NCBI GenBank assembly: GCA_963930775.1
Contig: OZ005689.1
Location: 6,115,569 to 6,179,568, forward strand
Length of the DNA stretch: 64,000 bases
DNA from: Cliona cf. orientalis
Lineage: Eukaryota; Porifera; Demospongiae; Clionaida; Clionaidae
Direction of reading: 5' to 3'
The notes below the pieces were generated by a model. It made no database searches. It had not been told where the DNA came from and was given only the letters and a program-made list of their open reading frames with translations. Made by a program: the position numbers and the translations under genes. Below are positions 43,601-55,494 of this stretch, piece after piece (the stretch's first letter is position 1; every line of letters begins with the position of its first letter).

Positions 43601-46600
43601 TACGTATGGTATCATGGTGAAGTATGTATGTTCCCTATTAGGCTGTGGTTTGTAGTGAAATGAGGAGTACACTAAGAGCACTACATGACAGAGAATCGAT
43701 AAAGGAAATGGGCTTTCCCAGAACAAAGATGCAGTGCTATGGTGACTCCCTCTATCATGCTAGCTAGCTTATAGTAAACAAGAGCAACTATAGTGAGATA
43801 TATAATTTAAAATCTCCATCAAAATTTGAATTTCAGATGATCCCGTATATTTATACATTATGGTACGTATACCCTAGCTAATCACAGCATAATCCATTAG
43901 CGAATTAATGTAACTGATGCTAATTATTGCACCGATCTGGTTGAATTCTTTGAATGACTTAAAATCAGTGATTGTTAGCTACCATAAGACCTGGTAGGCT
44001 TGTACATGTACATGATGTATTAAAAAAAAGGCTGGCTATGCCCTTACATACCTCCAGCTTTCTACTTGATTTCAAGCAAAAATGGTACCCATCACTCACA
44101 AAAATCACTAAATCCATCATTTTTTGTGAAAACCTGGCCCATATATGCTAATACATTTTGGAGAAGCTGGTAGTATTTTCAAGCAAAAATGCCCCAAATC
44201 AAGCACATTTTATACAAATTTCAAGCACAAGACTATCCGCAGGTTGGCAGGTATGCCCTTATCCCCATTCTCTCTGAGACTCCCAACCATGCACCAGACT
44301 AGTCGTAATTTAAAAGCTATCGCTACCCACCTCGTAAATTTTCTGGATCAGTTCAGGCCTGTACTCCTGCATGCAGACAATGGCATTATGTTGGCATACC
44401 ACCTACCAATTAAATCAAACTTATTTGTAAATACTTGAACTCATTACTGTATTCATGATTTGGCAAAATAATATGTTTAGTGTCAGTGAGTATGATGAAA
44501 TTCCATGAAACTCAAAATAGCTAGGAGAGCACTTGTGTCTGGCTTATGGACACACCTAGAGGATACTGGAACAGATATTCCATTGAAGTGCAAACCTTAG
44601 CGCATTATAATTGTCAAGCAGCTGATTTCATAGTTTAGAGGCCATAGATAGGTACGTTTGTATGTACACGTACATGCACTTTAAAAATGCATTTTACTGT
44701 GCGTCACTGTGCTCTATAGCCAAAATATAGAGCTCTAATAGGTAGTTAGTATGTGTGTGCGTTTGTAGCCTTGTCCCCATGAGGCCCTGCTTTTAATGTT
44801 GCATGTATGGCTGATCGAAAGGCACAGAATTGCCTGAGGTATCTAAGGTCCATGCATGCTGGAATGCCTATAATAACTTATATAGCTATTGTCTGAGCAA
44901 AACAGACCAATTTGTGTACATTACTCACTGCAAACTTACTCAATTGGAACTAGGTTGGTTACATGAAGTAACTGTCTAGCATCTGTTCAAACATACCTTT
45001 TTACTCAGTCAGAACTAAATAGCCATAGCTGTTTCAACAGACTAACGATTCAATACCGTAATGACCCCCTTGAAATTTTAAACCTTTCTAGCAACATTTC
45101 ATTAATTTTATAGTGGGCTGGTGCTCTGTGGTATGTATATCGGACATGTGTGAAAAATTAGGAGTTGCCTGGGGGGATCGATGAGCTAGGTTTTAAGCAC
45201 CTAACACACTGCTTAGATGATTATGTAAGCAACTACTGTTACAGTAATAAGCAACACTCTGAAATACTTCATAGCGATTAGGGATTACCTACACATGATA
45301 TGATGTTAGAGAATATGTAGCTACAGTTAAGAAGTCTCTGAAATACTTGATATTGATTGCACATGCGATGTTAGATGAGTATTATTATGAAGCTAACTTT
45401 CTGAAACACTCAATATTGGGCCAGGTAAGTTATATGTTTGTGAGATTACACGTAAGATGTCTGATGATTCAGAAATGTTCCCCTCAATTACTGAACATGG
45501 ATCATTACATCTTCCTCCGCATAAGTCAGTTCAAATTTACAAATTGATCACCATCGTTTAAACGCAAGGTATGCGTGTTTGTAGATTGCGTGTGTGCACG
45601 TACAATGTCATACTTTCTTCGTTCTATATACTTACCCACAGAGTCTCAAACACCAATTTCAGAACATATGGAAAAAAAATTGAAAAATGTGTATATTTTA
45701 TTATGAGAATTGGTATTAAAACTGGATCATGCGTTCCATTAGATATGGTATTACGTATATCAAAATAGTTAAGATAGTGCAGATGATGTAGTTAAGATAT
45801 GCAGTAAGTGCAACAGTATTTCCTGAATCTTGTGTTGATCACATGTTAGGCTTGTTCCAAGAAATGTAAATTTCATGTACAAGGAATTTGCTGACATCAG
45901 CAGTAAACAATTGCACCCATGGAGCTAACTTTTACGATCAAATTTAAAGTCAGTTGACTATCCCACCTATCTTTAGTAAGGTCAGAACTTTCCTCCTTAG
46001 AGTTGCAGTGTACCATAATTATTGTACCATGCCTATAATTATAATTATGTAGCTTACATCCCTTGAAGATATGGAATGCAAAGTACTGTTATAGAATACC
46101 ATATTTGCTAGTAGATACTGTATAGCAGGAAACTTTCAAGGAAGAAAACCTTTACTAATTGCTCGAGTTTACAGCCGCCCGCGAAAGTTTTGGCATGCTA
46201 TTATTATGTGATCAATTTAGCTTTCCGTGAAAATTTTCTCCACAAAATGCTCCCTTCCTTCTGCAAAAATTTTCTCCTTCGAAAATTTCCCGCTATATAT
46301 GGTGTGGAGTTTCGACAACAATAATTAGCGGTCTATTGTGTTACTGTAGCATACGTTCTCCCTTTAATTAGTTATTACACGAACAATTACTGTAGCCCCC
46401 ACCTAATTAATTAGTTTTTACCAAACATTTACTGTGCTATTAGTTACATGCATTGTGTACTACGAAAACATTTACTGTCACGGTAGCACAGTAAATGTTT
46501 TGGTAGCAACTAATTAAGGGGAGGACACATGCTATAATTACTAGTAATACATGTACAATGGACCACTAATAGTTGTGTCGAAGCTCCTTTGGAATTTCTA

Positions 46601-49600
46601 ATAGCAACTATGGTGGCAATAATGTGGAATGACGCAATGCTTACCACTTTATTACTAATTTGGTTGTAATTAAGACGAGAGCACAATAATCCATCGGATT
46701 TTTAAATAACAACAACTATGGCAGCAATTACTATAATATACCATCACGTACTATACAGGGGAACTCCTCTATAAGGACACACCCGAAATGAGGACATATT
46801 TCCCTTAATCAGGACACCAAGTGAAGTCCCAGTTACATAGAGAAGTGTACAAAAACTACCCCTAAAATACCACCTTTAATCAGGACACTTAAAACTGGTG
46901 TCCGGAATTATAGAGGGGTTCCACTGTAAACATTTTGGTAATAACTAATTAAGGGAAGGACACTATACAATGGACTGCTATTTGTCGTTGAAGCTCCTGG
47001 CTGTAAAGGCTGTATGCAACAACTTCTGCAATAACACATTACATTTTGGTTGCAACTAATTATTAAGGGGAAGACGCTACACAATGGACTGCTAATTGTT
47101 GTCAAGCTCTTAGACTATCGGAATTTCTGTATGCTTGCAACAAAAACTTCTGAAACCACTACTACCATAATGTTTTGGTTGTAACTAATTAAGGAAAGGA
47201 TGAATGCTACAGTTAACACAATGGACTGCTAATTGCTGTTGAGGCTCCTGGCTGTAAGGACTGCATGTATACAACAACTTCTGGAATAGCACTCTATAGC
47301 TATAATAACGTTTTTGTTGTAACTAAATTAGGGGAGGATGAATGCAGCTACAGTAACACAATAGGGACTGCTAATTGTTATTGCTGTTTGAAGCTCCTGG
47401 CCATTGGAATTTCCAAAAGTGGTACACCTGCAAGTTAAATCTCCGGAGTAACACACGGTACCGCACTATAATAACATTTGGTTGTAACTAATTTAGGGGA
47501 GGACGAATGCTATAGCGACTCAATGGCTCACTAATTGTTTTTGGAGCTCCACATGAGAACCACTATTGTGAAGGTAATTGGCCTATAGTATGGTTATGTC
47601 TGTCTGCCCACATTCAACGCCCCCTAAAATGGCTTTGCTATGGATATCTGATTCAATGTACGATAACCTCCCTCTTAATTATCAGTGTGCATATATTATA
47701 TATATGCATGCGGCATTGAAATGCTATAATGAGATTATAACTTCACATAACTATAGACCCTAGGCCTCAAAATGTCAATCATTGCTTTGATCTCCAAAAA
47801 TCTATTCAGCGTTTAATTTAATATCATCTGCTTACGACGAACGAGCTAGCCGTGGATTTGCAGCCTGACCTTAGTCCTGATACTTTCAGCATTCCTTAAT
47901 TCCCACATTTAAAAATGTGAAATACATAGAAGTGATTTCATGGGTGTAATATGTTGAGTAAGGCTTACTACTACCTTAATTAAATTAATTACATTTTTGT
48001 GTGCAGTAGGAGGGAAAGTGTCATTAATTAGCACCAAATTAATGGATGCCATGGTGACACTTGAGATTGCTTAAAAGAGAGAGAGGGAGGGAGGGAGAAA
48101 GAGGCAGAGAGAGAGAGAGAGAGAGAGGGAGGGAGGGAGAAAGGGAGGGAGGGAGAGAGAGAGGGAGAGGGAGAGAGTGAAAGCTGATGCCAAACATACC
48201 ATCATTGTCCCTTATCGTGACTACCACTCTTCTTGGGTTGAGAATGTTCAGTGGGTCAAGGGAAGGATCTTCTATGATCACCTCGAACTGCCGAGATCTT
48301 TCCAGTTTTGTGTCGTCCACAGTTTCAATTTCAATTGGGTCTCCAGGAACATAGCTGGACTCAGTCAATATGGTGTCATGCTTTAGCTTGTAATGTTCCA
48401 TTTCTGTGAACATTGTAAGGAATAAAATCATTGCAATATTAACATAGCAATTATTAATGAAGAATGAAGTAGCTTCGAAAAAGAAGATAGAAACTACCAT
48501 ATAGCGGGGAAACTATGGCGAGGTTTTTAATTAATTTTGGTGATTTGTTGAATTCAGTCTGGATCGCCAAAATTAAAGATTTACCAAATGAACTTAATGC
48601 TTGGATATGCGTGTCTATGGCGGTAAGCATTCACATCGCTAAATTTAAAACTTGGCCCGAATACCAATGGAGAGGCATTTTGCTAAATTTAATGCTTGCC
48701 AAAGTTATTCACTATAATTAATTATGGTAATTAGGGAATGTAGGAGTGAGTGTAAGTGTGTGTGTGGGGAGGAGGAGGGGGGAGGGAGAAAGGCCAAAGA
48801 CTGATCGAGACGGATTGAGTCGTGCAGTAGATGCAAATCTGCTTAGTTCCCATGGCAACGTAATGCACTAGCCTACACCTCTAGTTTGCATTATTAATGG
48901 AAATTGACTGTGCAATGGACCATGGTCACTGTTACAGATGGTACTTGTCTATCAAAATATTATAATTTATCCATTTTTAATGAAGTGGTTCACTAGTGTT
49001 TCAAACATGGATGCATGAGCACATTATTTCCACTAGATTAACCATGTGGAATGTATCACCGTTCTTCCGATGTCTAGATAAACAATCATTTCAAGTCTCT
49101 ATCCCTCTCTCTCTCTCCCCCTCCCTCTCTCCGTCCCCCCTCTCTCTTCTCCCCTCCCTTCCTCCCTCCCTCCCTCCATGTGGAATGTATCACCGTTCTT
49201 TCAATGTGTAGTCAATAAGTCCATTTAAACAATCATTTCAAGTCTCTCCCTCCGTTTCCCCCCTCTCTCTTCCCCTCGCGCTCCCTCCCTCCCTTAGTTG
49301 CTCCCTCCCATAATTGTATACTGTAGCTGCAATATAATATTATGATGGGAATTAGGCTCAAATTAGTAGTAGGTGGCGTGGAATGTTTAATGACCCTCGA
49401 CAAATTAATTTAATTGTTCGATGTGTTCTTGATGTTAGTGTTTGTACCGGTAATCGCTCGATCATCAAGCGAGGATTCCACACATCAATAATCAAATTTA
49501 GACTTATTAATTGTCTCCAGTCCCATTATTGTAACATGGGATGGACTAGCTATGGATAGAGAGTACGCAATTATTAAAGTCAGGTTAATTCCATTGTATT

Positions 49601-52132
49601 GCAGAATCTTGAACATTTTTATTATGGTTCAGCCTTGTCCCCAGACCACTAGCTCCCAGATATTCTACACAAATAAACAGTGGAACCCCTCTATAAGTTG
49701 GGTAGCCACCCCATCAGCCACACTGGTTACCTTCTGTGCAAACTTTCTGGATCAATCAGTGCCCGTTAATAATTAATCAATACATACCTGTTGCGTTGCC
49801 TCCTAGTATTTTGATTGTGAAGTACTCGAATCTGTGGTAGTCACTGGTCGTGAGGTTGTTGTTCTTCAAGACTGTAGTCAGTACTACTGGCTCTCCCTCT
49901 ATCACTGTCACTTCCGTTGCAACAAAACCAATCACAGCATCTGTGGAGCAGTTAAGTAATAGTTATTCACTGGAGGTAAGGAATTGTGGCAGTAAATGAA
50001 CCGATCCTGAGATACAGCCTTAGGGGTGAGGTTTCAAATTGTTTACATTGCTTAATATACAAACGATCTAAGGCCTCTCTCTCTCCCCCCCTCTCCCTCC
50101 CTCTCTCTCCCTCTCTCTCCCTCTCTCCTCTCTCCTCTTTCCCCCAGCTTTCTCTCCCTCTCTTCATCTCTCTTCAGCTCTCGTCCACTTCCCTATCCCT
50201 CCCTCCCTCCCTCCCTCCCTCCAGTTGTATGGTACATAACCAGCACAGTACGTTAGCCATCAGCGTGGAATTATTCTATCCTTCTATAGCTTGCCTTGCT
50301 AATACTATACATGTAATATACATGGAGGAGGTCATATGATCCCATTCCTCAAATGTACACGTAACTCTAGCTGAGAAGATCTAATCGGAAAACACGGTAA
50401 TATTGAGGAAGCGATTATATTTGATAGCAAAAGGACCTAGCTCCAAGCAGTCTCTCAGTAGCTAGGGTCATTCCTCAAATGTGCACGCAACTCTAGCTGA
50501 GAAAATTCAATCGGAAAACATGGTAAATATTGAGGAAGCAATTTGAAAACAACTATCCAGGAATAAGGAGCTAAAGTATCTACAATTCTATATCTTCACT
50601 TTGGTTGTACGTTACTGTACCAAACTGTATGGAATGCTATGCTGGTAAACTGAGGGAGAACAATGCTAGTTCTCCCCAGCTCCTTCAAGCCAATGTGGCA
50701 ATGGTTAAATACCAAACTAAAGTGTGGTTTAGTAATAAACCACATCAAAGATTATGTGCATTCAGCATCACTTTAATAGAAATTTCTCGGGGGGGGGGGG
50801 GGGGCCTATAATTACACAAAATAGGTAGGGGTTATTTATTTTACCATTATTTTATCGATGTGATGTACATTTGTGTAGTTTCAACAGAACTTACGGTCAT
50901 TGTCGAGAATAGTGATGCTAAGAGGTGGGTTTCCGTACTGGCCAGCGATCGTGAAGGTCTGGTTGTCCTCTGGGTATAGGTCGTCTAGAATGATGATGTT
51001 CACCGTAGCCGATGTCTCGTTTGGTTGGAGTGTGATCATGGCAGGGACTGTGAAGTCATCACTACAATCTACAGGTATAGCAAACAAATATTAATGTACT
51101 ATAAGCATGTCATGAATATTTTGCGTTGTTAGACAGCCTGGCTTGTGCAAAAATTTACGTGCGCAATATTTAATGATAATGCAGTACAGAATCGTTTGTC
51201 CACAAACTATTTAATGCAAAAAAAGTTTCGCACGAAATATTTTAGACACGAAATATTCGTGAATTATGGTATAATTATAATATTTCTCACCTATTTCCAG
51301 GCATGATAGCATGACGTTGACCACCTGCTCAGTCTCCCCCTGCTTGACAATCTTAAACATCTCCACCTTCCCGGCATCCTCCCACACCTCCGTCACAGTC
51401 GGCTCAAACACCACTCCGAAAGTATCTAACAAAAATTTAATAGGAGGCATATATAATATTTAATTAAGGATACTAAATTTTTATAATTGCCCCTTGGGTT
51501 TAGTAATTACCAACATATTTGTAGCTAATTTAATTATATGGATATTTTTAGTTGCCCTTTGGGTTTTATTAGTAATTACCATCCTGATATAGCCCTTTTC
51601 AGATTTACCATCATAATAACATAATGTCATAACTTGAGGTTGAAAAGGGCCTGGAGGAGCTAGTTAGTTAGTTTGAACTTCTTCAACCCTTCACATACCC
51701 ATGGCCACTTATTGATATGCATGCATGGATTAAATCTTTACATGCATAAAATTAATAATATACCACACTTCAAAACACTGCTGGCACAGACTGACAAAAC
51801 TGGCAGTGGGTCTATACCCGAAGGTGGTAGGTACGTAATACCAACCGTGTCTAATATTAGAAACATTTAATTTTGGAAGAAGAATGCAAAGAGCGCCCAC
51901 CTTAGCCAATACAAGGTTACATGTTATGGGTATTTCACTGTATATTATTACAGTAATTAGATTAATTAATTAAACACGGTATGGTGTTCCCGCTGTTTGC
52001 ACTACACAATGTCATATGTGCACACGTGTACATGGAATCATTAATACAATGTATGCAATGCCTTAACAAGTATTACAATAACAGGGAATATTCTGTGATT
52101 CTCCCCCCCCCCCCTCCCTCCCTCTCCCTCCT

Positions 52133-52187
<55 letters not shown>

Positions 52188-54830
52188 CTCAGATTGTACT
52201 TAGATAAACTCTAAAACAAATCATAATGGCTAACAGGCGTTATGTACAGTAGTATATATGGTCTGTTCTTTTGCACATTAGTGAGCTGCAAACATATTAT
52301 TCCTAACCGCAAGTTAAACCTAGCTCACACAGAGCTTTGGTGTATTGCGGCAAATAAACAAGGTTCTTGTGATTCCTCTAATAAAAATATCTATCTCTCT
52401 GGCCCTCCCTCTCCCTCTCTCTCCCTCTCTCTCTTCCTCCCTTTCCCTCTCTCTCTCTCTCCTTCCCTCTCCCTCATTTGTGTACATGTGTGTGTTTACA
52501 GCACATAGCTACTAATTAAAATCACTTACCTCTGTTATCCACTTTGATCCTAATCCTGGCACACTGTTTACTTTGATCAATCTCGAGCTTATTCTGCGGG
52601 TTGAAATCTCCGATCTCTAGATCTAGTACCACCAGAAAGTACTCTTCTGGCTCCTGAGTAACATCATCGTTGATTGCAATGTCCACCAGAAATTCATAGA
52701 ATATGGAGTTTCTGTTGTTTTGTACGTCATCGTCCAGCACCTCCACTTCGATAGGGTGCACGCTGAAGTCTACCTCTGTAGAGAAAATAAAACAACGTAC
52801 TTTGGTGAGCATTAAATTTTAATTATTAATGTTTCTCTATCAAGGTATTGGTGAAGTTCAAGTTTGGCAATCTGAATCTGTACCGATCACATACCCCTTG
52901 CGCACACAAGCACGGGATAATATAATATGTTCAGGGAAATTTGGTTCAATTATTAAAGACTCCCGGACCATCCTAGGATTAGCTATAGTAAGAATATCTC
53001 AATTCTGATCTCCAGGTCAAGGGCATAACAACCAGGCACAGTGGTAAAAACTACACTGGTGGCCAGACGGCTGATGTTACTATATAAAATTAGTTACAAA
53101 TCACTGTCTGGTTTTTCCATGGGTTTTTCTAGGTGTAGCACTACAGTTGTATGCCCTCAGTCTACCAGTGCTCCACCATACAGGCACTGTACACTGATTA
53201 AACTATTGTGGGCTAGGGTAGCTCTGTTTTGTTAGTTTTTGAACATGACTTGACTATACTGGAGAATGATTTTAGTGACACTAGATGTTGTTACCATAGT
53301 AACATTGATTTTAGTGACACTAGATGTTGTTACCATAGTAACATATACCAAACGTTCTTGGTAGCAGTTACCATATATAGCAATGACGTTATAATCTCTA
53401 GCTCCCTAATTATGGGATAGTTAGAGGTGACAAAGGAGGGTCATTAGTACGTTAACGGGTCTGCTACCAATAGTTAGATGTTGCATGGTTATTCATACTC
53501 TGCAAGCCCTATAGCTACCAACATCTGAGCACCAAAAAATATTCGGTAAGGTAATAATATTATACAATTAAGGTGTTTCATATTTGATGAGCTCTAGCTA
53601 CCAATATTAATTTTTACCATTAGTACATTAACAGGTCGGCTACCCACAGTTAGACGTTGGTTATTTATATTCTACTAGCTCTAGTTACCAACATCTGAGC
53701 ACCAAAAAATATTTGGTAACGTGGGTAATGTACAATAACTAATTAAATTTTTTCATATTATTTGATGAGTTCTAGATACCAACATTTCACCAAAAAATTA
53801 TTTTGGTAAGCTATATATATACTGTTGAGGCCAGAGAGCAATATCATAGTAATATAATATTATTATCAAAGTTTTAGTAACAAAAGCATAATAAATTACC
53901 TTCAGCAGTGTCGAGATTTGCATCAAGTACCGAGTCACAGATACTTCCGTACTGGTCACTCTGTGCTTGGTACTGTGCTACGGTCAAGGGGGTCACTATC
54001 AAGGTGAAGTTTCCGCCATCTTTTCCGTCCACCTGTACTGGGATCTTTGCCTGTGAAATATCCTCAGATACTCTCTCATCCTTGTCGGGAAAGGAAACTA
54101 TAGCTCCACTGCCACCTGTATGGGTATCAGAGGGTGGAGTTATTAACTTAAGGAAGAGCCAGCGCGTGCAGCTTTGTAGGGATTGATGACTGCTAATCGT
54201 ACACCATAGATAATAGACAGCTAAATAAATAATTATCAGTATGCTTGCACCAACATTCAGACATACACCAGAATCAAATTCTAGATTTAATAACTATATA
54301 ATTTTATGATTCTATGACCCTATGGTACCCTATAGCTAAGCCTGCATTATGGCAATCTGCACGAGTTTGCATGCTCTAGTCGGCTGGATTGATATTTAGA
54401 CAGATATGCAATTCCCCAGTCTCACAAGCCAGACACTAGGCCTCTTATATACGACTTCAGAGTCAATCAATTTCGTACGATCAGTGAATCAATGGCACTG
54501 ATTGCCTGGCTGATCAGGTAATGACAGTGCCAGAGTTGGGGGCACACCACATAATAGTATGATCACGACTATCTGAGCAGGTTCAAACGCACACATGCGT
54601 GTATTAAAGGTAGCTACTACTTGACAAAATTAATCATAATAAGATCGAGTTCCCCCCACAGCACAACATAGCTATAGACAGGTGCATCAATGATCATTGA
54701 CTCAAAGTTATCAGTGCTAAAAATTTAATAGCTCAGAACACATACAGATTGACGTCGACTCACCTTCAATACGCATGCACAGCATGAGCAGAACGAGGGA
54801 TAATGACACACGAACGGTTCTTGTTCCCAT
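40654..54830 (-). CDS. Calx-beta/FN3 single-pass membrane protein, gene B
   Basis: Nine exons, all phase 1, give 608 codons plus stop: 54830-54764 (signal peptide MGTRTVRVSLSLVLLMLCMR), 54115-53900, 52775-52530, 51425-51291, 51068-50895, 49940-49788, 48403-48200, 41632-41201 and 40853-40654. Exons 2-7 encode Calx-beta-like modules, with repeated acidic closings (EEYFLVVLDLE; ITILDNDR; VTIRDND) that in this family bind Ca2+. Exon 8 is the FN3-like domain (NQPSLGAATFTEEAITLSW). Exon 9 has the TM helix and the tail EIDEEDTKRFE, nearly identical to gene A. Compared with A it has two extra Calx exons (49940 and 48403). The 6.6-kb intron between exons 7 and 8 has collected a foldback element, satellite repeats and MITEs. 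The start is head to head with the fibrinogen-like gene at 55495. Probably a Ca2+-sensitive surface or adhesion protein; the role is inference. Confidence 0.87.
41022..41128. mobile_element. Tc1/mariner-like MITE, short copy
   Basis: Starts TACAGTGGAATCCCTCTATT and ends ATAGAGGGGTTCCACTGTA, with TA at both ends. It is the same family as 3943-4110. Confidence 0.8.
41968..43478. mobile_element. foldback element with minisatellite arms
   Basis: Two arms built from short tandem units of the type CTTCGCCGAAGTCACCTCCG face each other as inverted repeats (about 41968-42395 and 43180-43478). The outermost about 75 bp (GGAAGCCGAGAAGGGCACTC onward) is inverted and nearly identical. CCCTCC flanks both sides (41962-41967, 43479-43484). 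The roughly 780-bp centre holds a separate 240-bp MITE. The structure resembles Drosophila FB foldback transposons. Ser-Phe-Ala-Glu repeat ORFs across the arms are artefacts of the minisatellite. It lies in a Calx gene B intron. Confidence 0.85.
42646..42885. mobile_element. PIF/Harbinger-like MITE nested in the foldback
   Basis: The ends GGCCACTCCAATATGATT and AATCATATTGGAGTGGCC are perfect 18-bp inverted repeats with a 3-bp TAA duplication (42643-42645 and 42886-42888). A 3-bp TWA duplication is typical of PIF/Harbinger. It contains CGGGCGGGCGG near 42699 and no ORF. Confidence 0.82.
43485..44890. other. Calx gene B intron, nothing coding
   Basis: AT-rich DNA. A fragment resembling the transposon TIR (GTAGCCTTGTCCCC and TTTTAATGTTGCATG) lies at 44768-44810. 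A direct-repeat-like TTTCAAGCAAAAATG motif occurs at 44069 and 44176. No exon was found. Confidence 0.55.
44895..45600. repeat. intron segments duplicated among Calx copies
   Basis: 44895-45230 matches 29070-29410 (relic block). 45395-45600 matches 16480-16680 in the corresponding intron of gene A (ACTCTCAATATTGGGCC; GATGTCTGATGATTCAGAAA). Conserved intron content shows these genes arose by block duplication. Confidence 0.85.
46122..46303. mobile_element. MITE with CTATAGCRGGAAA-type termini
   Basis: ACTGTATAGCAGGAAACTTTC pairs imperfectly with GAAAATTTCCCGCTATATATG, and a further AGTTTTGGC and GAAAATTTTCTCC interior matches 43090-43130, a truncated relative. Non-coding. Confidence 0.6.
46440..47560. 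repeat. satellite-like array of about 120-170 bp units
   Basis: Seven or so diverged units share TTTTGGTTGTAACTAATTAA, GGGGAGGACGAATGCTA, ACAATGGACTGCTAATTGTT and GAAGCTCCTGGC. Starts are near 46492, 46925, 47042, 47171, 47308 and 47468. A Tc1-like MITE (46754-46928) interrupts it. It lies in the long Calx gene B intron. Confidence 0.8.
46754..46928. mobile_element. Tc1/mariner-like MITE inside the satellite array
   Basis: Ends TACAGGGGAACTCCTCTATA and TATAGAGGGGTTCCACTGTA with TA borders; interior GAGGACATATTTCCCTTAAT. Same family as 3943 and 41022. Confidence 0.8.
48070..48180. repeat. GA/GGGA-rich tract after the Calx gene B exon 7 donor
   Basis: Purine-rich on plus, pyrimidine-rich on the sense strand, starting about 20 bases beyond the donor of exon 48403-48200. 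Similar CT-rich tracts lie in other introns of this gene at 49101-49180, 50074-50222, 52111-52183 and 52401-52475. Confidence 0.85.
52137..52183. repeat. (CT)n microsatellite
   Basis: About 23 CT units in the intron between Calx gene B exons 3 and 4, preceded by a C-rich CCCTCCCT tract. Confidence 0.95.
53264..53345. repeat. 37-bp direct duplication
   Basis: GATTTTAGTGACACTAGATG followed by TTGTTACCATAGTAACA is present twice head to tail. TTACCATAGTAA is itself a small palindrome. Intronic. Confidence 0.9.
53430..53815. repeat. tandem repeat of about 190 bp, two copies plus a partial
   Basis: CATTAGTACGTTAACGGGTC at 53441 recurs as CATTAGTACATTAACAGGTC at 53619. ACCAACATCTGAGCACCAAA occurs in both copies, and a third partial copy starts near 53765. 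Intron between exons 2 and 3 of Calx gene B. Confidence 0.85.
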
Positions 54831-55494
54831 CTAGGAATCTTCACTACTCAGAGAGAAATGGTAGACTGAACTGTCCAGCTAGACGCCAATAATTAACTGC
54901 CAGGTATAGTCGAGGCGCGCGCGCATGCAGGGGAGGATTTCCGCACTGCATGCACTAATAATTATTAACGACCTTTACCTACAAAGCAAATATCGCAGGA
55001 CCTAACTATCTGAACTTTTAAGTCTCTGTTTCTAAATCACTATAACACAGTGTATAATCACACTACAGATTATATTCATTGCAAGCTGTCCACTATATTA
55101 TAATATTAAATAAGCAAAATCCAAGAAATGCAGCACAAGTTTACATAATAGATCTGTGTTTAGATAGTAGCCAAACTGCATATGGAATTAGTAGCTGTTG
55201 TTGGATCACTGGGACGATTAATCTATTCCGACAGATACATTAATAATATTATTATTATAAACTGATGCTGCATTTCTTGGATTTTGCAGGTAGCAGAAAC
55301 AGTTTCAGTTCCCATTCAGTAATAATAATATTATCGTTGTCACAAGATTATTCTTTAAAAAAGCCAAAGTTGGATCATAGCTATAGCTACATTTAAAGAA
55401 GCATTGCAAGCTAAAAATATAGCTAGTGCCCACTGGTACACAGCCATCAATCATTAGTTGTTTTTGGCGAGACTTTGAACATTTCATTAATGGT
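54831..55494. promoter_or_regulatory. divergent promoter of Calx gene B and the fibrinogen-like gene
   Basis: 664 bp separate two opposing start codons. The stretch 54840-55330 is present again, diverged, at 56800-57253 plus 58611-58680, where it lacks attached intact genes. It contains GGAGGATTTCCGCACTGCAT and ACGACCTTTACCTACAAAGC, both conserved in the second copy. Confidence 0.6.

Noticed and set aside
44145..44438. 97-codon plus-strand ORF
   Set aside because: No domain or splice-site support; lies in a Calx gene B intron on the opposite strand and overlaps diffuse repeats.
46440..47560. Possible CRISPR-like array
   Set aside because: Units are diverged throughout, with no constant repeat and unique spacers, and the context is a eukaryotic intron.
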